From NCBI GenBank assembly GCA_026724425.1, contig JAIUCV010000083.1, positions 558,001 to 622,000 of the forward strand: a stretch of DNA of 64,000 nt, written 5' to 3'. The translations under genes were made by a program, and so were the position numbers. The notes under the pieces were generated by a model. That model ran no database searches. It had not been told where the DNA came from and saw only the letters and a program-made list of their open reading frames with translations. Positions 22,131 to 32,800 of the stretch are shown here, piece after piece. Position 1 is the stretch's first letter; every line of letters starts with the position of its first letter. Source of the stretch: Erythrophleum ivorense (Eukaryota > Streptophyta > Magnoliopsida > Fabales > Fabaceae).

Positions 22131-22387
22131 TGTAACATCCGTGAATCATTTTCCTGGTTTTTGGAGTTGGTGTCTAGCGACACCAGAAGGGTGTTGGTAG
22201 ACATCAGTTATTAGAATTGGATTCCGGTTCGATTTAAGTTGTTGGTTTGGCCGGTTTAGGCAGGGAAAAGCCCTATTTTTAAGTAAGAAATAGAGGTGAG
22301 TTGGAGAGAAATCCACCTCTATTATAGAAATCTCTATTATAAAGGGAAATATAGAGAAAAAGATATAGGTGGGTTGGAGATGCTCTT
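22131..22387 (+). repeat. Truncated second Tekay-like LTR with possible MITE insert
   Basis: It starts TGTAACATCCGTGAATC and follows the LTR for about 150 bp. From about 22280 to 22388 it changes to AT-rich sequence ending GGTGGGTTGGAGATGCTCTTA, with an imperfect inverted counterpart GAGGTGAGTTGGAGAGAAAT near 22290. This may be a small MITE or a deletion scar. At 22388 it rejoins element sequence homologous to the region upstream of gag at 50300-50340. Confidence 0.5.
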
Positions 22388-22500
22388 AGTATCATCCTCT
22401 TCGGCCTTCAAAGAGATTCTGCGGTGAGTTGTTTGTTTTGGTTTGAGTTTGTTTGTATTTCTAGTTTGCTTATATAATGTTCTTTGGGGGAACTGTGAGA

Positions 22501-23541
22501 TGGATGTAGGTGCTAGAGGTCGTGGCACGAGAAGGCGTGGTAGAGCCGGTGCTCATGGGGGCAAAGCAGTTAGCCGTGGTGGCCGAGCTGCGGGCTGTGG
22601 AGGCCGGGGTCGTGGTCGTGGAGCAGCGGCGGAGTCAGGAGAGAGTGCAGCGCATAGTGTTGCGTCCGCGTCAGTGTCCCAGACGTTTTTAGTGGGTACG
22701 GCGAGTGAGGCCAGGGTAGGTGTCAGTGCTAGTGTGGGGACTGGTGCCGGTGGTGGCGCTGGAGTTGGGGCGGTCCCAGGTGGGGGTGCTGCTCCAGCTC
22801 AGGGGCGCTATGATCTTGTGGTGGGATTACTGACGCAGTTGTTAGCACCTTTTCCGCCAATGGTTCCAGAGCAGGCTCCGTGTGCACCTCCGTTGGCCGA
22901 GGCGCAGCAGGGTGCTGCAGTTGTTGGGCAGCAGAGTGCTGTAGTTGGTGAGAGTTCGTCTTATCTAGAGATGATGGGGCAGATGCAGAGGTTTGCGCGC
23001 TACGCGTTTCTCGAGGGCAGAGCTAATAAAGCTGGCAGTTTCGATTGAGGAGGATCAGCGTGAGCAGGTTGGCCCGGTGGTTGTTCCGTTGGTGGTTACT
23101 CCTACGGTTCAGCCGAGGAGTCAACAGTAGCAGCCGCAGCAGCACAGTGGTTCTGGTTCGGCCAAAGGCGCAGGGCCATAAGAAGAGGTTAGACGAGGTT
23201 TCTGGAGGCGTCCAAAGTGGTCGTCGTGGTTGTTTTAGATGTGGGAGCACGGAGCACCGTGTGGCGAGCTATCCCAGGAGGGAGTCAGATCGGAGGCCAG
23301 GGTGTGGTTTCATTGCAGGGAGCCGAGGCATATCAGGCCGATGTGTCCTAAGTTACAACAGATGGCGGTAGCAGCGGTTCAGCCAGTAGAGGCTCAGCCA
23401 AAGGTTTAGAGTGCAGCGGTGCAGCCGGTGGGTCAGATCGGAGCGGCGCCGCAAGTGTACTTTTCGACTGAGGTTGGCCAGTCGAGTCAGGCCGGGCACA
23501 TCACAGGTAAAATCTTGGACTCAGACTTCGTAAATTCTTAG
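22501..23541 (+). pseudogene. gag: Tekay-like gag, internally deleted
   Basis: The start is the ATG at 22501, matching the start of the copy at 50237. The N-terminus is rich in Gly and Arg (RGRGTRRRGRAG), then in Ala, Gly and Pro. After the YLEMM segment near 22965 the main Gag domain is missing. The frame changes and only the CCHC zinc-knuckle region remains (CFRCGSTEHRVAS, about 23230-23275, followed by a damaged second knuckle). The end is a GHITGKI segment near 23500, which the other copy also has. Compared with the roughly 484-codon frame at 48786-50237 about half is lost. Confidence 0.7.
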
Positions 23542-23604
23542 TGGTAGAATCGTTGTGGTCGTTTGTTTCGTTTATTCTTACTGTATTAGAGTTTAGGGTT
23601 CTCA

Positions 23605-24760
23605 TTGCATATGAATTGTGTAAGGACCTTGTTTGTGGGCGGTTTTGAGTCCCACGTGTTGTTTTGTTATGGAGTATTGGATTGCTTCTTTACTCCGGAG
23701 TGTGCCGAGTGGAGAGGCATCCGGAGCGGCGCTGTTGAGCGTTCAAGTATGGTCAAGGTGGCTGGAAGAGGTTTCCTGGCTACTTCCGGACGTGCTAGAA
23801 CAATGGATGTTCAGATTGCGAGGCAGTCGATTCCAGCAGTTTTGGTTATCAGTCCGGTGGGGGCTGTGCGATGTCATTTTGGGGAGGGGCTGGTTATCGC
23901 TCTACAGAGTTCAACTAGTTTGTTTCGAGGCATAGTGGTTTCTGAGCAGATGATGGAGCGATGTTGCGAGGCTTATTTGACGACTTTTAGTATTTTCCGG
24001 GGAGCCCCAAGGACCATGAGACTCATTTGAGTTTGGTTTTGGAGAAGCTTTGGGAGCATAAGCTGTATGCTAAGTTGAGCAAGTACAGTTTCTGGCAGAG
24101 ACATATAGGTTTTCTGGGTCATGTTGTTCCTTCGGAGGGGGTTTCAGTAGATCCGGCAAGGGTTGAGGCTATCAAAGATTGGCCTAGATCGAGTAGTGCT
24201 ACCGAGATCAGGAGTTTTATGGGTTTAGCAGGGTACTACAGCAGGTTCGTCAAGTTGTGAGTATGGCGCAGCCTATGACGAAGTTGACCGGCAAAGATGT
24301 TCCATTTGTTTGGTCACCGGAGTGCAAGGAGAGCTTTGCAAAACTCAAGGAGATGTAGACTAGTACACCTGTTTTGGCATTACCTGAGTCGGAAAACCTT
24401 ATGTAGTGTATACAGACACTTTGGGAGTTGGTCTGGGTTGTGTCTTGATGGAGGAGGGCAGAGTGATTGCCTATGCTTCGAGGCAGTCGCAGGGTAGCGA
24501 GCGTAATCGCCATACGCATGATCTTGAGTTGGGGGCGGTGGTCTTCGCGCTTAAGATCTGGAGGGTCAGTGCAGATCTCGACGGATCACAACAGTCTACA
24601 ACATATCTGCACTCAGCCATTGCTGAATGCGAGATAGAGGCGTTCGGTTGAGTTTCTGACAGACTATGATCTGGAGATTATCTATCATCCGGGCAAGGCT
24701 AACCAGGTGGCCGATGCGTTGAGACGACGAAGTGTTGATTTAGCTCGAGAGCAGGAGGTT
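23605..24760 (+). pseudogene. pol: Tekay-like protease, RT C-terminus and RNase H remnants
   Basis: A protease-like segment lies at about 23620-23870 (LFVGGFESHVLF, then ARTMDVQIA). A jump follows, after which only the end of the RT domain is left (24027-24260, with KLSKYSFWQRHIGFLGHVV and RSFMGLAGYYSRFVK). RNase H follows (from about 24400, YTDTLGVGLGCVLM, VIAYASRQ, HDLELGAVVFALK). The RT catalytic core with its YVDD-type box is absent, and frames shift several times. It was once the polymerase of a chromovirus-type element. Confidence 0.75.
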
Positions 24761-24817
24761 GAGACCTTGGTGAGCGAGATTAGTACATTGCGTCTTTGTG
24801 CTATCTCGGAGGAGCCT

Positions 24818-25866
24818 TTAGGCTTGGAGGCAGCTGATAAGGCAGATTTGCTCAGTAGGATCAGAGTGGCTCAGTAGAGTGAGGAGAGTTTTATTAACGC
24901 ATCGCGAGCAGTTGGTTCTGAGTATCAGGTCTCTGCGAATGGGACGATTTTGGTGCGCTGTCGGGTTTGTGTACCCAGGGTCGAGGAGTTGAGACAGGAG
25001 ATTCTGAGAGAGACTCATGCGAGCAAGTTTTCGATTCATCTACGAGCGACCAAGTTGTATCGTGACCTCAAACGGTTTTATCACTGGGTCAACATGAAGA
25101 GAGATGTGGCTGATTGGGTTGCGAGGTGCAACACGTGTTCGTTGGTGAAGGCTGAGAATCAGGTCCCGAGTGGTCTTCTGCAGAGTTTACCCATTCCAGA
25201 GTAGTAGTGGGATATGATCACGATGGATTTTGTAGTGGGATTACCTATCTCGCGAACCTATGATGCTATATGGGTGATTGTGGATCGGTTGACCAAGTCA
25301 GCACATTTTCTGGCCATTAAGAAGACAGATGGAGCTGCTGTCTTTGCTAAGAAATTTGTGAGAGAGATTGTGAGGCTGCATGGTGTGCCAGCCAATATTG
25401 TGTAAGACCGTGATTCTAGATTCGCTTCAGAGTTTTGGAGAGCGTTTCAGGCATAGATGGACACTAAAGTGCACATGAGTACCCCATATCATCCGCAGAC
25501 TGATGGGCAGTCAGAGAGGACTATTTAGACTTTGGAGGGTTTGCTGAGGATGTGTGTGTTAGACTGCGGTGGTCATTGGGCAGATCATTTGTGTTTGGCA
25601 AAGTTTCCCTACAACAACAGTTTTCAGGCGAGCATTGGCATGGCTCCTTTTGAGGCTTGGTATGGGAGGCCATGTAGGACGCCTTTATGTTGGACCCAAG
25701 TGGGGGAGCGCAACATTTATGGAGATACTTATGTACAGGAAACGACGGAGAAGGTCTGTGTTTTGAGACTGAACATGGAGGAAGCTCAGGATAGACAGAG
25801 GAGTCTCGCTGTTATGCGTAGGCGAGAGCTTGATTTGAGGTGGGAGATCGTGTGTATCTCAAGATG
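24818..25866 (+). pseudogene. pol: Tekay-like integrase with multiple TAG stops
   Basis: The H2C2 zinc-binding segment (about 25010-25140, ending RCNTCSLVKAENQVPSGLLQ) leads to the integrase core: MDFVVGLPISRTYDAIWVIVDRL carries the first Asp, DRDSRFASEFW the second, and STPYHPQTDGQSERT the Glu. TAG or TAA codons occur near 25200, 25404, 25455 and 25527. Several sit where a Gln or Trp is expected. The C-terminal part continues to about 25866 and then meets unrelated sequence. It is non-functional. Confidence 0.8.
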
Positions 25867-25884
25867 ACTATGTTGAGGAAGCCC

Positions 25885-26169
25885 CTTCATCTTTCATTTT
25901 GTGTAAGCATCTCTCAAACCGGTCGTTCGAATGGCCTCAAACTTCACTGGTGGTCATAAAATATGAGGTTGGTCGATGGAATTTTAAGATAGGTCAAGGA
26001 AATCTTCACAGTTTGAGTTGTGGTTCATGGCACTACTCTCGGGTCGACCAAATGAACCATACTCGACCAAAATGCAATCCGGAGAGAATCAAGCCTTAAA
26101 ATTCAAAACTCACCGACCAATTATGCCTAAGGAAGTTCCTCAACTTGTCTGACCGTGTTCTTCATATAT
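25885..26169 (+). other. Fragment of family-2 type spacer
   Basis: Wording such as CTCAAACTTCACTGGTGGTC and GGTTGGTCGA matches the style of 10390-10920 in the family-2 spacer, diverged. No coding frame. It begins abruptly where the integrase remnant stops. Confidence 0.5.
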
Positions 26170-26306
26170 ATAACCATATATATAAAGTGCTCATAGATAT
26201 ATAGAAAATCAGACATTAGTCTCAACATAAAACACTAAAATGTCTTAGAAAACAATAAAAAGCAAAAACCAAAAACCAAAAAGAAAAAAAAAACTACTCC
26301 TCCTCA
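26170..26306. repeat. Direct repeat, copy 1 (partner 28266-28403)
   Basis: A roughly 137-bp sequence starting ATAACCATATATATAAAG and ending CTACTCCTCCTCA occurs here and at 28266-28403 with few changes. The second copy is the tail of the hAT transposase gene, so this one is probably a duplicated hAT end. Confidence 0.85.
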
Positions 26307-26360
26307 ACGTGACCTATAAGATCACTTCGTTCGAGGAGGAGTGTTACATAATTGAACTCT

Positions 26361-26706
26361 TATAACGCCCCGACAGCCCATCCCGGGAGTCACCCACGCC
26401 CTCTCTCGGCCCGTGGGTCCCACCCTGTCCGACGGTCGGTTTGTTATTTTTTAGAAGCTCTACCGGCTTATTTACTATCCCTGCAATCAACACCTGACCC
26501 TTTCCTGTGTTTTGACCTCACTCACACGGTTCTGCAGACCACTTCTCGGAAGGTCATCCATCCTTCCACTACTCCAGCTCAAGCACGCTTAACTCTGGAG
26601 TTACTTATGGGCCTTTGACCGAAAAGGTAAGTGCACTTTGTTGACATAGGTAGCCAAATCAATTCTCTTAAGCCTCTCCTCATTTATCACAAACCGGGAT
26701 GTTACA
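26361..26706 (-). repeat. TRIM 3' LTR
   Basis: Direct repeat of 26833-27179, with differences at scattered sites. On the minus strand it starts at 26706 with TGTAACATCCCGG. Confidence 0.92.
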
Positions 26707-26720
26707 ATTCACCCCCACTC
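26707..26720 (-). other. TRIM polypurine tract
   Basis: Minus-strand GAGTGGGGGTGAAT abuts the 3' LTR start, the expected primer for plus-strand DNA synthesis. Confidence 0.8.
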
Positions 26721-26816
26721 ACTGCGTGCAACGTCCTTGTTGCGCACTTAGATCGTCACCCCCTGACGGTGTGAGTCAAGGCCACTCCACTTGACTCCAC
26801 ACTCTCATCTGGGTTT

Positions 26817-26830
26817 GGCTCTAATACCAA
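26817..26830 (-). other. TRIM primer binding site, initiator-Met tRNA type
   Basis: Minus-strand TTGGTATTAGAGCC, two bases inside the 5' LTR, matches the usual TGGTATCAGAGC site except for T in place of C. Confidence 0.85.
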
Positions 26831-26832
26831 AT

Positions 26833-27179
26833 TATAACGCCCCGACCGCCCATCCCGGTGAGTCACCCATGCCCTCTCTCGGCCCGTGGGTCCCACCCTG
26901 TCCGACAGTTGGTTCGTTATTTTTGAGAGGCTCTACCGACTTATTTACTATCCATGCAATCAACACTCGACCCTTTCCCGTGTTTTGACCTCACTCACAC
27001 GGTTCCGCAGACCACTTCCCGGAAGGTCACCCATCCTTCCACTACTCCAGCTCAAGCACGCTTAACTCTGGAGTTACTTATGGGCCTTTGACCGAAAAGG
27101 TAAGTGTATTTTTTTGACATAGGTAGCCAAATCAATTATCTTAAGCCTCTCCTCATTTATCACAAACAGAGATGTTACA
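26833..27179 (-). repeat. TRIM 5' LTR
   Basis: Direct repeat of 26361-26706; its minus-strand start is TGTAACATCTCTG at 27179. Confidence 0.92.
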
Positions 27180-27531
27180 ACTCTTTTTACCTTACTATGG
27201 TTTTTTCCACAGGGTTTTCCTATAAGAGGTTTTAACAAGATAACTAAAGATGCATATGACTATACTAAAGGGGGAGTGCAAAAGTCAACAAACATTGGCT
27301 TGTATAAAATAATGTGGAGCCCACATCATTTATGATCACAGTAAAATTTTTCGAAACTCATTCTACATATATGAACGTATTCGTTCATTGTAAATACACG
27401 AACTTAACAATCTTTTCCTCACTCTCTCTCTCTAACTTATTGTTACTCTCTTCTTTCTATATTTTTCACTCTTATAAAGTTTATACATTTGGTTTCTTAT
27501 TCTTAATATATAATATAAAGTAGTTATAACA

Positions 27532-28179
27532 CTTCCCAATAAAATTTTATGGTTGAATATCGAACGAAGCTAACGTAAGTATTCCAAACAAAACCAAAAC
27601 AACATGCCAAACACACGAAAAAAGCCTCCAATATCAGTGTCAAAATTTGAGGCCTACATCAGATTCAAGAAAACAAATGAAATCTCATATAGCCCAGCAG
27701 CCCATACAATCCTCTTTCCAATAAACGATCAATGTGTTCTACCTCTATTCTCATCTCTACCGCTGCAAGTGACGAACCACCCCTAACTCTGATAGTCATC
27801 AACAGTTACAATAAACAAAGGTCAATCAATATGCCACTCTTTTTTAGTTATTACAAATTCAGTTACCAGTTCAATTCCTGAAATCCAAACGTTTTTTTAT
27901 ACAAACATTACCATAATCTCATCACTCCTCCAATAAATATAGCACTTTCGACGTCGAAACCAAATCTCATCTTCCACAACATCTAATTACAAATCTCATC
28001 TTCCACAACATTTTTCACAACTTTTTAAACATATAAATTCTCGGCATCTTTAAATGATGATCACCACTAACCTGTGTCTCCGTTCTTCTCTACATAATTC
28101 TGTTATCCATGGATTCAGCCCTGCAAATCGAGCCAGCCAATACCGTCCTCTGTTACATGAAGGTGTCATCTTCTATGCA
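27532..28179. other. AT-rich stretch, nothing recognised
   Basis: Only short frames (for example 27604-27786) with no family resemblance. A 35-base phrase with AATCTCATCTTCCACAACAT is duplicated near 27962-28010. Confidence 0.5.
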
Positions 28180-28265
28180 GCACTGGGACGGGTACGGGTA
28201 TGGAAACAGGTACGAGAAACGACAACTTTAAAATGTATGGATACGGGTACGGCAGGGGTACTTCA

Positions 28266-28403
28266 ATAACCATATATATAAAGTGCTCATAGATATATAA
28301 AAAACCAGACATTAGTCTCAACATAAAACACTAAAATGTCTTAGAAAGCAATAAAAAGCAAAAACCAAAAACCAAAAAGAAAAAAAAAAACTACTCCTCC
28401 TCA
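28266..28403. repeat. Direct repeat, copy 2 (partner 26170-26306)
   Basis: This copy includes the end of the hAT reading frame (stop at 28391) and A-rich 3' flanking sequence. Confidence 0.85.
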
Positions 28404-29829
28404 GTGATTAATTCATTTTCATAATCTGGCTCATCCAATGTGAGTTCCTTAAACTCCAAGAACCCCGCACCTTCCATAGGATCATATTCATCTCCACCAA
28501 CATCCCACATTTTAGTCTTACTGAGCTTTATAGTCATTGGAGTTCCTTGATAAAAGACGAAGGTTGTTATGGATGAAAACCGAATCTGTAGCACGACTTG
28601 GTAACAGCCTATTCCTTTTAAGTTTGTGAATGAACGCATAATTACTCCAATTACGCTTAGCACAAGAAGAAGAAGTAGGTTGTCCAAGCAGCTTAAAAGC
28701 CAAAGATTGCAGCAAAGGTGCTTCATCACCAAAATTAACCCACCAATTCTTGGGTTCCATAGTATCCATCGACGAAATGCACATTAAATCTTCAAAAGGA
28801 CCCATCTTCATTGAAAATTTTGCATATTCATCCATAACTTTCTGATGCTCATCATCACTTGCAAACAATCTTTGAAAACACTTCTTCCTCTCACGTGAAA
28901 TTTCTGCATCTTGATGGGGACCAACTCTTGTAAAATCTTATTTTAGCCATTTCTCACAATAAAATCTACATCATAAAAAATGTGTAAGGAAACATATGTG
29001 AAAAGAAAACATAAAAATATATATTTTTAAAAATTATATACCTTGGATTTAAAGAGTGAGCTAGACAATGTAGAGGAGTGTTACGGTTCGTCCAAGGAGC
29101 AAATAAGATATCATAGACAACATCAAAGAAAGGACTAAGCTCATCCAATGGACGCCTTTCTCTCTTGTAGATCTCAAGCTTCACCTTCTTGATCATAGAG
29201 TCCCACATCTCGTATACCAAGTGAAGACATGGCTTGTCGGTGTCACAAAATCTAGTCATATCGTATATCGGTCTAGTGAAATCCAGAATATAAGACACAT
29301 TTTCCCACAAATCATCACTCACAACCTTCTCTTTAACAAAGTTCGCTTTCCCGATGTCATCCTCTTTATAAGTAGACCACTCGTCACTTATAACCATGGT
29401 TTGAAGACCTTTTCTAATAAGCTTCAATCTCTTAAGCATCACAATGATGGATGCAAAACGAGTATCATCAACCGAAAGCAATTTAAGAGGAGATAATTTA
29501 CCAAAAATAGCAAGCATCATGTTATGGTTCATGATGAAGTGTTTTATTGCGAGCGCATCTCCATGAACATTTGTTATCCAATTACACTCCTTATATGTTT
29601 CATGATTCACTTCAACATTCTTGGCTGCACAAATATTCTTCAAGGCCAACTTAAGTGTGTGGACAATACATGGTGTCCAATAAATGTGGGGAAACAGACC
29701 CTCGATAATCTCTCCCGCTACTTTACAATTTGCTGCGTTGTCGGTGATTACTCGAAAAACATTTTGATGTGCCACTTCATTGATGACCTCTTTCATTAAA
29801 ATCAGCAATGAAGAATTTATCTTTCACTT
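28391..29829 (-). pseudogene. hAT transposase, DUF659 and C-terminal dimerisation parts
   Basis: The larger frame (29808-28966, 280 aa) has the DUF659 pattern of plant hAT transposases: VITDNAANCKVAG near the start, then HIYWTPCIVHTLKLALK, DDTRFAS and FDVVYDILFAPWTNRNTPLHCLAHSLNP. It is followed by a GTATAT donor at about 29042 and an intron. The next part (about 28950-28391) has the hAT dimerisation signature with PLLQSLAFKLLGQP, CAKRNWSNYAFIHKLKRN and FIHNNLRLLSRNS, then an acidic C-terminus. Lesions are a frame change near 29800, a TAA near 28937 and another frame change near 28560. The intact enzyme would cut and paste hAT ends; this one cannot. Confidence 0.85.
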
Positions 29830-29840
29830 CTCCAAAACAG

Positions 29841-32800
29841 GGAAAAACGGCCAATTCATACCCAAACGTTTTCTGAATGTTCAATTCATATCCAACTTAT
29901 ACCATTATGCAAATCCATACATAAACTAACAAAAATTCAAATTTCATACAAACAGTTTAAGTTTTTCGTTAAATCATATATTGTCCGTGACCGTTTACTC
30001 ATTCCGTCTGTAACAGATTATGTGGATGCCACGTAATAAACGACGTCGTTTTGGGTCAGAAGAACAAACATTTTTTCCTCAGAAAACGACGTCGTTTTGG
30101 TTCTGAATTGAAATTATTTCTCGAGTGTAAGGGAGAAAATGTCGTTATTCTTCTAATTTCTACTTCCACTTTCTTCTCATGGAAATAGAGAAATTCTATT
30201 GTTTTCAGTAAATTGAAGGGGTGAGTTGAAGTCATTGTCGAGCTTTAAGTATTTGTCGGTACCGAGTTCGAAAATGAGGTAAATTTTCAGTCTTCAGTAT
30301 GGCACTCGATTTCTAATTAGGTTTTCAAATTCTGAGACATTAGTTGTTGCATGTCGGTTTTAATAACTTGATAGAATCCGTGAGTACATACAATTGCATT
30401 CAGTTACATATAATTGCATTCAATTTCAGTTGTTAATTCTTTTTGAGAAGAAAGGAGAGTGTAGAGGTTTATGAACACCAAGTGTTCGACAAAATTACTG
30501 AATAATTTTTCTGTGGATTTTGCAGCGAATATGATGTCAGTTTCACAATATACCATGGTGGGAAGTTCGAAATTGCTGAGGGTGTCACTTCATATAAGGG
30601 AGGAGAGGTTCTTGACCTTAAAAGCGATCCACAAATGGTGCTTACAAACTTGGTAGATGCACTCGGAATCAATCTGTATGGTCAAAGAGTTTGGTATAAA
30701 CTTCCTTTTGAAGATTTAACAGAGCTGAAGATGTAGTGGAGATGCAATGTTTCAGAAAATGGTGCAGTCATCAGTTTGGACAAAAGCGGCTGAAATCTTT
30801 GTGGAGAATGATGAGGACTTTAGTGACAGAGCTGATAATGGTTATTGAGGTTCTGGTATTGCAGATGAAGCGCCTGCAAATGGTGAAATGCTTGAAGAAG
30901 ATGCACGAGTAGAGCAAAATGTTGCTGGATTTGAAGATGAAGATGAGAATTACAATTCGGAGGCAACTCCGCCGAATTCAGATTGTGAAGATGATGGTGG
31001 TCCACACTATGAGAGGTGCAAAAAAGGTAGCAGAGATCTTAAGTTAGGTATGGCATTTGACAGTATTTCTGAATTCAAAGAAGCTGTGCTTGATTATAGC
31101 TTGAAGTATAAATACAATGTGAGGTTCACAAGGTGGGGGTCTGAAAAATCTGAGGTGAGGTGTGCAGTTGTTAGTGGAAAGGATAAGGGTGATGGAGATG
31201 ATGACTGAGATTAGAGCTGATGGCGATGAAGGTAGAGGTCTTGTTGCAGTTCAGCCTCGAGAAGCTCATGTTGATGATGGTGGAGCCGATGGTGATGAGA
31301 ATGGAGCTTCTGACGATAAGGGGTGTCAATTCAGAATCTATTGCTCCTTTGAGAATTCTGCGGGAATGTTCCTGATTAAAACCTTCAATGATGAGCACTC
31401 ATGCATCCCAGACGGCTACAACAAGGTTCTTAAGGGAAGAAATATTGCGAAATTGTTGCTGAATGAGATCAGAAGAGATCCTACTTTCAAACCAAAGGCA
31501 ATGAAGGAAGCTCTTGAAGAGAAATATGATTTGATCGTGTCAAACGACCAATGCAGAAAAGCAAAGAAAATAGCTTTAGGGATGATTCAAGATGAACATG
31601 ATGAGCATTTTTCAAGGCTAAAAGACTACAAGACAGAAATTATAAGGCAAGTACAATGTCCTATCCCAAATTACTATTTTAAGCTTTGCTTTTGTTGTTT
31701 TGCTAACTTTGCTTATGTTGTTTTGCAAAGATCTAATCCAGAGTCTACTGTAGAGGTTGGGAAATGCCATTAGTAGAGATGTTGGAGACGCCATTAGTAG
31801 AGATGTTGGAGACGATCAGAAGGCAAGCCATGATCCGTATGGATATAAGAAAGAGGAAGGCCTTCAGGTGGAAAGCAAAGTATACTGAAAAAGTTGTCGA
31901 AACCATCAAGGCCGAGCAGCTCAAAACGAAGCATTATCGGGTAATCCCTAGTGGCAATGGGCTGTATCAGGTTAGTGTCAACAATCAAGGTTTCACAGAT
32001 AATATGAATTCGAAGACATGTGCTTGTAGAAGGTGGAGTATGACAGGGATCCCTTGCCGTCATGCATTGAAAGTGATAAACAAAAGGAAGAATGATCCCC
32101 TGAATTATGTTTCACATTGGTTTTTGACCACTACATTCAAGAAGCAATACAATGATCCAATTCGTCCAATCAATGGGATTAATTTTTGGAGAAGATCCGT
32201 TGAAGCTACCATTCAACCACCGCCAAGAGAAGGCAAGCTGCCTACAAAGGCAGAAAAGAAAAGAAAGAAAGGAAAGAATGAGTCTCCAAAGAAGAAGAAA
32301 GGAAAGGGAATAGTAGAGCCTCCTGAGAAGGTGATAAAGCTGTCTACAGAAGGAAAAATTTCGTATTGTGGTCGGTGTCGATCCCCAGGGCATAACGCAA
32401 GAAGATGTGATCAGATAGGATGTTTTTTTCCCAGACGAAAGAAACAACCATCTGGTCTAAGTGAAGGAGAAGGACCGAGCCAGCAAAGCCAGCCATCTCA
32501 GAGTTCACATTTAGACTGAAGGTATGTCTTTTAATTTTGTTGGCTTCATGTGAGTTAGTGATGATTATGTTGGCTTACACCTGTTTGTTTGTAATGATTT
32601 TGCAGGATTTCACTGGATGACTGAGGAGAAGATTACAAACAAGACTTGTTTTAGAGTATGTTTTTGGGATTACAAGACTTGTTTTGGTGTAGGTTTTTGG
32701 AGGTTTAGTTAGAAATCACGGTTTTAAGACTTGTTAGTGCTTCGGATTTGGCTTCTTAATGCCTATGATATGGCTTGTCTATGTTTCCGATATGGCTTGC

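Larger units (their letters stand above)
21063..25880 (+). mobile_element. Decayed Tekay/Del-like Ty3/gypsy element(s)
   Basis: The order is a 3' non-coding region (21063-21550), a polypurine tract GTGGGGCAGAAT, an LTR start TGTAACATCC (21563), a second LTR start of the same kind (22131), then gag and a fragmentary pol in plus orientation. The gag N-terminus (from 22501) resembles that of the minus-strand copy at 48786-50237. This may be two elements in tandem or one rearranged element sharing an LTR. Large deletions remove most of Gag and the RT core, and many TAG codons are present. Confidence 0.75.
26361..27179 (-). mobile_element. Complete TRIM (terminal-repeat retrotransposon in miniature)
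   Basis: Two nearly identical direct repeats, 26361-26706 (346 bp) and 26833-27179 (347 bp), flank only 126 bp. On the minus strand each starts TGTAACATC and ends GGGGCGTTATA. The short interior has the primer site next to the 5' LTR and the purine tract GAGTGGGGGTGAAT next to the 3' LTR. ACTCT is repeated exactly on both sides (26356-26360 and 27180-27184). With no coding capacity, it depends on proteins of other elements. Confidence 0.93.
26307..27531 (+). mobile_element. Copia-like 3' end and LTR remnant, interrupted by a TRIM
   Basis: Outside the TRIM, 26307-26360 and 27180-27531 read as one segment. It has a GAGGAGGAGTG tract, a TTTTTTCCACAGGGTTTTCC motif typical of plant Ty1/copia 3' regions, a second tract AAAGGGGGAG at about 27265-27274, and a possible 257-bp LTR from TGCAAAAGTC (27275) to TTATAACA (27531). 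There is no pol. The family call rests on these 3'-end motifs only. Confidence 0.5.

Noticed and set aside
27604..28269. Possible small host genes (60-aa and 71-aa frames)
   Set aside because: Short, no recognisable domain, in AT-rich DNA; the second runs into hAT subterminal GGGTACGG words.
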